9,081 bases of DNA, taken from positions 1-9,081 of the forward strand of contig JAQGOW010000095.1 of assembly GCA_028293405.1 (NCBI GenBank), written 5' to 3'. The notes under the pieces were generated by a model that saw nothing but the letters and a program-made list of their open reading frames with translations, did no database searches and was not told the DNA's origin. Origin of the DNA: Verrucomicrobiales bacterium. Its GTDB lineage: Bacteria; Verrucomicrobiota; Verrucomicrobiia; Limisphaerales; Palsa-1400. This document shows, one piece after another, positions 5,870 to 9,081 of the stretch. The translations under genes and the position numbers were made by a program. Position 1 is the first letter of the stretch; every line of letters starts with the position of its first letter.

Positions 5870-7819
5870 ATGCAATCGATTCGCAAAATTCGAAACGTCG
5901 CGATGATGTTGCTCGCGTTGAGCGCCCCATTGTTCGCGCGCGCACAAGATCCGCAGCAGGCCGCGACGAACGCGCCAGCCGAGACGTTCACCCTTCCCAA
6001 ATCGGTTCCCGATCCACTCGAACCGTTCAATCGCACGATGTGGGGTTTCAACAAGGCCTTCATGACTGGCCTCGTCCGACCCACGAGCAGGGTGTATCGC
6101 TTCGTTGTGGTCAAGCCGGTCCGCACTAGCATTGGAAATTTTGGCAAGAACCTCACTTACCCCGGTCGCTTGATTAACAACCTGCTCCAGGGAAAATGGG
6201 CGGGCGCAGGGGCGGAGTCGCGTCGGTTTTTTTGCAACACGACTTTTGGCGTGGCCGGTTTCTTCGACATCGCCAGCAAGCGCGGCATTCCCAAGTCAGA
6301 AGCGGATTTCGGCCAGACCTTCGGGCAATGGGGTTGGGATCCCAAGTGTTATCTGATGCTGCCGTTCCTTGGGCCGAGCAATGAACGCGACACTCTTGGC
6401 TTCGCCGCCGACACTGCGGCCAACCCGTTGGTTTACGTTTCGCCCTATAACTTCGATATCAACAACCCGCTCACCTACATGGGCGTGTACAGTTATTTCA
6501 CATATGCGGTGATGTATAATGACCTGAGCGATAGCGTCGGCGAATTCGTGCGCTTCAGCCGCGCGGAAATGGACCCGTATTCGGAGATCCAATACGCTTG
6601 GACATTCGCGCGCAAAAATCGCGTGGCCGATTTCCAGGTGAAAGGCAAACAGGACGAGGCCTCGCTCGAAACGCTCGAGTCAGTTTTCTTCACCTACAAA
6701 GATCCGAACTTTCCGCACATCGGCAAGACGCGTTCGGTCACGATTCCGACAACCGGCCGCAAATTGAAATACACTTATTGGCTGCAACCGAAACCCGCGC
6801 CGGTCGTTTACCTGGTTCCCGGAATCGGCTCGCATCGCATGGCGCAGACGTCGCTCGCGCTGGCTGAATTGGTGCACAGCAACGGATTTTCCGTCGTTTG
6901 CGTCAGCAGCGCGTTCAATTCGGAATTTATGGAACACGCTTCCACCGCTGCCCTGCCTGGTTATCTGCCGGTAGACGGCCATGACTTGCACGTCGCACTG
7001 ACGGTCATCGACGAAAAGTTGCGCAAGCAGTATCCGAATCGTTTGGGTGACAAGGCGCTGATGGGCTATTCCATGGGCGCGCTTCATTCGTTGTTTGTCG
7101 CAGCGACGGAACAGACCAATACCCTCATGCACTTCGATCGCTACGTGGCCATCAACACGCCGGTGCGCATGTTGCAGGGCATCGGCAAGCTGGACGAGTT
7201 TTACCGCGCGCCGTTGAGATGGCCTGCAGTCGAACGCACGGATAATATCGAGAACACGTTTTTGAAAGTGGCCGCGCTAAGCAAGAGCACGCTCACGCCG
7301 CAAATTACGCTGCCGTTCAGCGAAATCGAATCCAAGTTTCTCATCGGTCTGACCTTCCGCCTCATTTTGCGCGATGTCATCTACAGCAGCCAGCGCCGCA
7401 ACAATCAGCACATTTTGCATGAGCCGCTCAGAAACTTCCGACGCGACCCGGCCTATCAAGAGATTCTCCAATATTCCTACAAAGATTATTTCGAGAAGTT
7501 CGCCAGCCCGTATTACCAAAGCAGAGGAGTTGGCTCGGCTGACGCATTGGAAAAAGCCGGCAACTTGCGCACCTACGAGCGCGAGTTGGCTGCCAATCCG
7601 AATGTCCGAATCATCGTCAATCACAACGATTTTCTCCTCACCGAAAAAGACCTCGACTGGTTCCACGCCACGTTCGCTCCCGAACAACTGACCATCTTCA
7701 CCGAAGGCGGCCATCTCGGAAATCTGTTCAACCCCATCGTGCAAAAGACCATCATGGAAGCGCTCGGCGGTTTGAAAGAATCGCCCTCGCAACCCGATCG
7801 ACCTGTCGCCCTCCAATAA
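5870..7819 (+). CDS. Exported MlaA (VacJ)-alpha/beta hydrolase fusion protein
   Basis: From ATG 5870 the protein has 649 residues; a GTG at 5855 inside the previous gene would add five. A signal peptide (basic start, MMLLALSAPL, cleavage near FARA-QD) is followed by an MlaA domain (about 45-260): DPLEPFNRTMWGFNK, RFFCNTTFGVAGFFDIASK, DFGQTFGQWGW and LPFLGPSNERDTLG. MlaA removes misplaced phospholipids from the outer membrane outer leaflet. After a linker comes an alpha/beta hydrolase (about 305-640), with nucleophile Ser401 in GYSMG and probable partners Asp587 (NHNDFLL) and His615 (GGHLGN). Odd points: MlaA is usually a lipoprotein of about 250 residues, and here the lipobox Cys is absent and the fusion more than doubles the length. 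It may extract a lipid and hydrolyse it (inference). Mla transporter genes are not nearby. Confidence 0.88.
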   Translation: MQSIRKIRNVAMMLLALSAPLFARAQDPQQAATNAPAETFTLPKSVPDPLEPFNRTMWGFNKAFMTGLVRPTSRVYRFVVVKPVRTSIGNFGKNLTYPGRLINNLLQGKWAGAGAESRRFFCNTTFGVAGFFDIASKRGIPKSEADFGQTFGQWGWDPKCYLMLPFLGPSNERDTLGFAADTAANPLVYVSPYNFDINNPLTYMGVYSYFTYAVMYNDLSDSVGEFVRFSRAEMDPYSEIQYAWTFARKNRVADFQVKGKQDEASLETLESVFFTYKDPNFPHIGKTRSVTIPTTGRKLKYTYWLQPKPAPVVYLVPGIGSHRMAQTSLALAELVHSNGFSVVCVSSAFNSEFMEHASTAALPGYLPVDGHDLHVALTVIDEKLRKQYPNRLGDKALMGYSMGALHSLFVAATEQTNTLMHFDRYVAINTPVRMLQGIGKLDEFYRAPLRWPAVERTDNIENTFLKVAALSKSTLTPQITLPFSEIESKFLIGLTFRLILRDVIYSSQRRNNQHILHEPLRNFRRDPAYQEILQYSYKDYFEKFASPYYQSRGVGSADALEKAGNLRTYERELAANPNVRIIVNHNDFLLTEKDLDWFHATFAPEQLTIFTEGGHLGNLFNPIVQKTIMEALGGLKESPSQPDRPVALQ

Positions 7820-7846
7820 TCTGACTTTGATTGAGCGGCCGTGTCG

Positions 7847-7852
7847 TATAAG
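7847..7852 (+). promoter_or_regulatory. -10-like TATAAG just before hicB, possible leaderless transcript
   Basis: TATAAG ends eight bases before the GTG start at 7861, which would put the transcription start at or next to the start codon. No Shine-Dalgarno is visible. The -35 is uncertain: TTGATT at 7827-7832 is only 14 bases upstream. Confidence 0.4.
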
Positions 7853-7860
7853 CTTTCCCC

Positions 7861-8082
7861 GTGAAGACGCTCTTCGATTATCAAGTCGTTTGTCGGCGTG
7901 ATGACAACGGAACTTACGTTGCCTACGTTCCCGCCATTGAAGGATGCCACGCTGTGGGGCAATCGCCCGAGGAAGCTCAACACGCACTTCACGACGTGTT
8001 CGACATGATCGTCGACGAGTTTGCCGAAAAGAAACAACCCCTTCCCGACGACGTGCAACTCACCGTCGAGCATGCCCGCTAA
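7861..8082 (+). CDS. hicB: HicB-like antitoxin
   Basis: The 73-residue protein starts at GTG 7861 and matches the HicB partial RNase H fold: FDYQVVCRRDDNGTYVAYVP, then AIEGCHAVGQSPEEAQHALH and a C-terminal helix. The pattern of aromatic-acidic strand, VP..EG, and G.SPEEA is typical. It lacks any C-terminal DNA-binding (ribbon-helix-helix or Xre) domain, so it is the short form. HicB neutralises the HicA mRNA interferase in type II toxin-antitoxin modules. The gene overlaps hicA by 11 bases (order hicB-hicA, the reverse of the classic hicA-hicB). Because the adjacent hicA is broken, this is an orphan antitoxin that may still neutralise HicA proteins made elsewhere, or be a decaying relic. Confidence 0.85.
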   Translation: MKTLFDYQVVCRRDDNGTYVAYVPAIEGCHAVGQSPEEAQHALHDVFDMIVDEFAEKKQPLPDDVQLTVEHAR

Positions 8083-8243
8083 AGCGAAGGAATTGATGCG
8101 GGCCGCCGGGCAACTTGGCTTCAAACTCGCGCGGCAGAAGGGCAGTCATGCCCGCTGGATTCATCCCGATGGCCGTGCCACGACCACATAAAATACTCAA
8201 GCAATTGGGCACGACCGAAGAAGAGTTTCGCAAATTGCGTTGA
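8072..8243 (+). pseudogene. hicA: hicA toxin remnant with frame-shifting internal deletion
   Basis: From ATG 8072 the frame gives a clear HicA front: MPAKAKELMRAAGQLGFKLA, then RQKGSHARWIHPDGRATT, including the active-site GSH with its His, and stops at TAA 8189-8191 after 39 residues. In another frame, from about 8184 to TGA 8241-8243, the typical HicA C-terminus appears: HKILKQLGTTEEEFRKLR. HicA proteins normally have roughly 17 residues between DGR and ILKQ. Here only about six positions remain and the frame changes. The gene therefore lost about 35-40 bases (length that shifts the frame), and the toxin is most likely inactive. A sequencing error alone would not explain the missing middle. 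A 39-residue product may still be made. Confidence 0.75.
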
Positions 8244-8288
8244 GCGTTTGCGACGTAAGGGTAACACCCCATTGAGGGTCCGCTGCCG

Positions 8289-8294
8289 TATCTT
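8289..8294 (+). promoter_or_regulatory. -10-like TATCTT before the lipoprotein gene
   Basis: TATCTT ends six bases before ATG 8301, so a transcript would start close to that codon. Translation could then be leaderless from 8301, or start at ATG 8316 or 8325. No well-spaced -35 is seen; TTGAGG at 8272-8277 is too close. Confidence 0.3.
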
Positions 8295-8324
8295 TACTCT
8301 ATGGACAGAAAGCAAATGAACCAT

Positions 8325-8540
8325 ATGAAGAAGACCTTGTTAACAGTTTGTGCCGCCGCCGCCCTTTTACCTTTCACCGGATGTCTTGTCGCCGAAGGAC
8401 ACGGTCACGGCCATGCCTACGGACATGCCAGATACGAGACTCGCACTGAAGTGATCGTGGAGCGTCCACGCCCGGTGATAGTTGTGGCCCCGCCTCGTCC
8501 GGCCATAGTTGTGCGCGCGCCCGAGATCATCATCCATTAA
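8325..8540 (+). CDS. Small His-rich lipoprotein, unidentified
   Basis: Three in-frame ATGs (8301, 8316, 8325) are possible. ATG 8325 gives the best signal peptide, MKKTLLTVCAAAALLPFTGC, 71 residues in all; the longest form is 79. The basic start, hydrophobic core and FTGC lipobox predict lipidation on Cys20 by the Lgt/LspA pathway. The mature part of about 52 residues is a Gly/His stretch (GHGHGHAYGHARY) followed by a proline/valine-rich segment with two near copies (PRPVIVVAP and PRPAIVVRAP) and an end in EIIIH. Clustered His suggests metal binding, but no known family was recognised. A strong hairpin follows 20 bases after the stop. It stands alone, between the broken hicA and a convergent gene. 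Confidence 0.7.
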   Translation: MKKTLLTVCAAAALLPFTGCLVAEGHGHGHAYGHARYETRTEVIVERPRPVIVVAPPRPAIVVRAPEIIIH

Positions 8541-8559
8541 CTAACTTTTTGGCACTCAC

Positions 8560-8585
8560 GAAGCCGTCCCCCGTGGGACGGCTTC
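8560..8585. terminator. Strong hairpin shared by convergent genes
   Basis: GAAGCCGTCCC at 8560-8570 pairs perfectly with GGGACGGCTTC at 8575-8585, an 11-base stem with a CCGT loop. It lies between the lipoprotein gene (plus strand) and the GH130-type gene (minus strand), whose TGA (8584-8586) reaches into the stem. Neither side has a proper U tract, so it may stop or stabilise both transcripts rather than act as a textbook terminator. Confidence 0.65.
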
Positions 8586-9081
8586 ATTCCATTGCGGCCA
8601 GTAGCTTGTCCAGCGGCACGCTGGCAAAGCTGGTCGCCGAATCGCTCATCGCGTAGGGAATGATCAATTCCCGACCGTGCAACAACGCTCCGCAGGTGTA
8701 AACCACATTCGGCACGTAGCCTTCGCGCTCGGCTTCGTTCGGGGCGAGCAGCGGTTCGCGCAAGCGGCCGATCACGCGGGTGGGATCGTTTAAGTCGAGC
8801 AGGAACGCGCCGATACAGTATTTGCGCATCGCTCCCACGCCGTGACTGAGCACCAGCCAGCCCGCCTCTGTTTCGATGGGCGACCCGCAATTCCCCAGCT
8901 TCACCAATTCCCACGGTTGCACCGGCGAAAGTAAAACTTCCGGGTTAGCCCAAAAGTGGATGTTGTCAGAGAACATGATGAGAATGTTCTCGTCGTCCTG
9001 ACGCGAGATCATCGCGTAATGGCCATCAATCTTGCGGGGGAACAAGGCCATGCCTTTGTTCTGGACGGCGGGCCCGTTGAG
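8584..9081 (-). CDS. GH130-type glycoside phosphorylase/hydrolase, C-terminal part (5' partial)
   Basis: The minus-strand frame is open from the right edge (9081) to the stop at 8584-8586, giving 165 residues; the ATG at 9049-9051 is internal, since residues before it (LNGPAVQNKG) fit the family. Motifs match the second half of GH130 beta-propeller enzymes: MALFPRKIDGHYAMISRQDD, GNCGSPIETEAGWLVLSHGV, LLDLNDPTRVIGR, YVPNVVYTCGALLHGRELII and PYAMSDSATSFASV. GH130 enzymes cleave beta-mannosides, many by phosphorolysis (for example mannosyl-glucose or mannooligosaccharide phosphorylases). The subgroup and whether it is a phosphorylase or hydrolase cannot be decided from this half. It is probably cytoplasmic, acting in glycan use. 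It converges on the lipoprotein gene. Confidence 0.85.
   Translation of the reverse strand, partial: LNGPAVQNKGMALFPRKIDGHYAMISRQDDENILIMFSDNIHFWANPEVLLSPVQPWELVKLGNCGSPIETEAGWLVLSHGVGAMRKYCIGAFLLDLNDPTRVIGRLREPLLAPNEAEREGYVPNVVYTCGALLHGRELIIPYAMSDSATSFASVPLDKLLAAME

Noticed and set aside
7277..7987. Minus-strand open frame (236 codons) opposite the hydrolase domain and hicB
   Set aside because: It covers two convincing plus-strand genes and their intergenic gap; its composition looks like an antisense shadow.
8179..8216. CACGACC repeated at 8179-8185 and 8210-8216 as deletion endpoints in hicA
   Set aside because: Both copies are still present and the second lies in the retained C-terminal part, so they do not mark the deletion junction.

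Overview
The window looks like chromosomal DNA of a Verrucomicrobiota bacterium, probably of the soil or freshwater Pedosphaera/Limisphaera type. That placement is inference from gene content: a kaiC-kaiB-kaiB-histidine kinase operon without kaiA, a LuxR-type protein with AETRTE-like heptad repeats, a HydE-like radical SAM enzyme, a GH130 protein and few clear Shine-Dalgarno sites. No rRNA, tRNA, CRISPR array or insertion sequence was seen.

Left part (1-2.7 kb and on to 4.6 kb): a signalling block. A left-truncated LuxR/GerE-type DNA-binding protein is followed by about 530 bases that hold an orphan C-terminal coding remnant and candidate regulatory repeats. Then comes a tightly overlapping operon: a two-domain KaiC-like ATPase, two different KaiB proteins, and a PAS histidine kinase without a receiver domain. 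A KaiB-regulated KaiC ATPase probably feeds the kinase. The response regulator is not in the window, and the upstream LuxR protein is only a candidate output.

Middle (4.6-7.8 kb): a second run of abutting genes. A roughly 47-56 residue ORF shares a GTGA stop/start overlap with a BioB/HydE-like radical SAM enzyme. One base after that gene ends, a large exported protein starts that fuses an MlaA (VacJ) domain to an alpha/beta hydrolase. Hydrogenase genes and other Mla components are absent, so the linkage suggests an uncharacterised envelope or lipid-related function. This is the part most likely to hold something undescribed.

Right part (7.8-9.1 kb): a HicB-like antitoxin followed by a hicA toxin gene broken by an internal frame-shifting deletion; a small His-rich lipoprotein; a strong hairpin; and, on the minus strand, the 3' end of a GH130-type glycoside phosphorylase/hydrolase that runs off the right edge.
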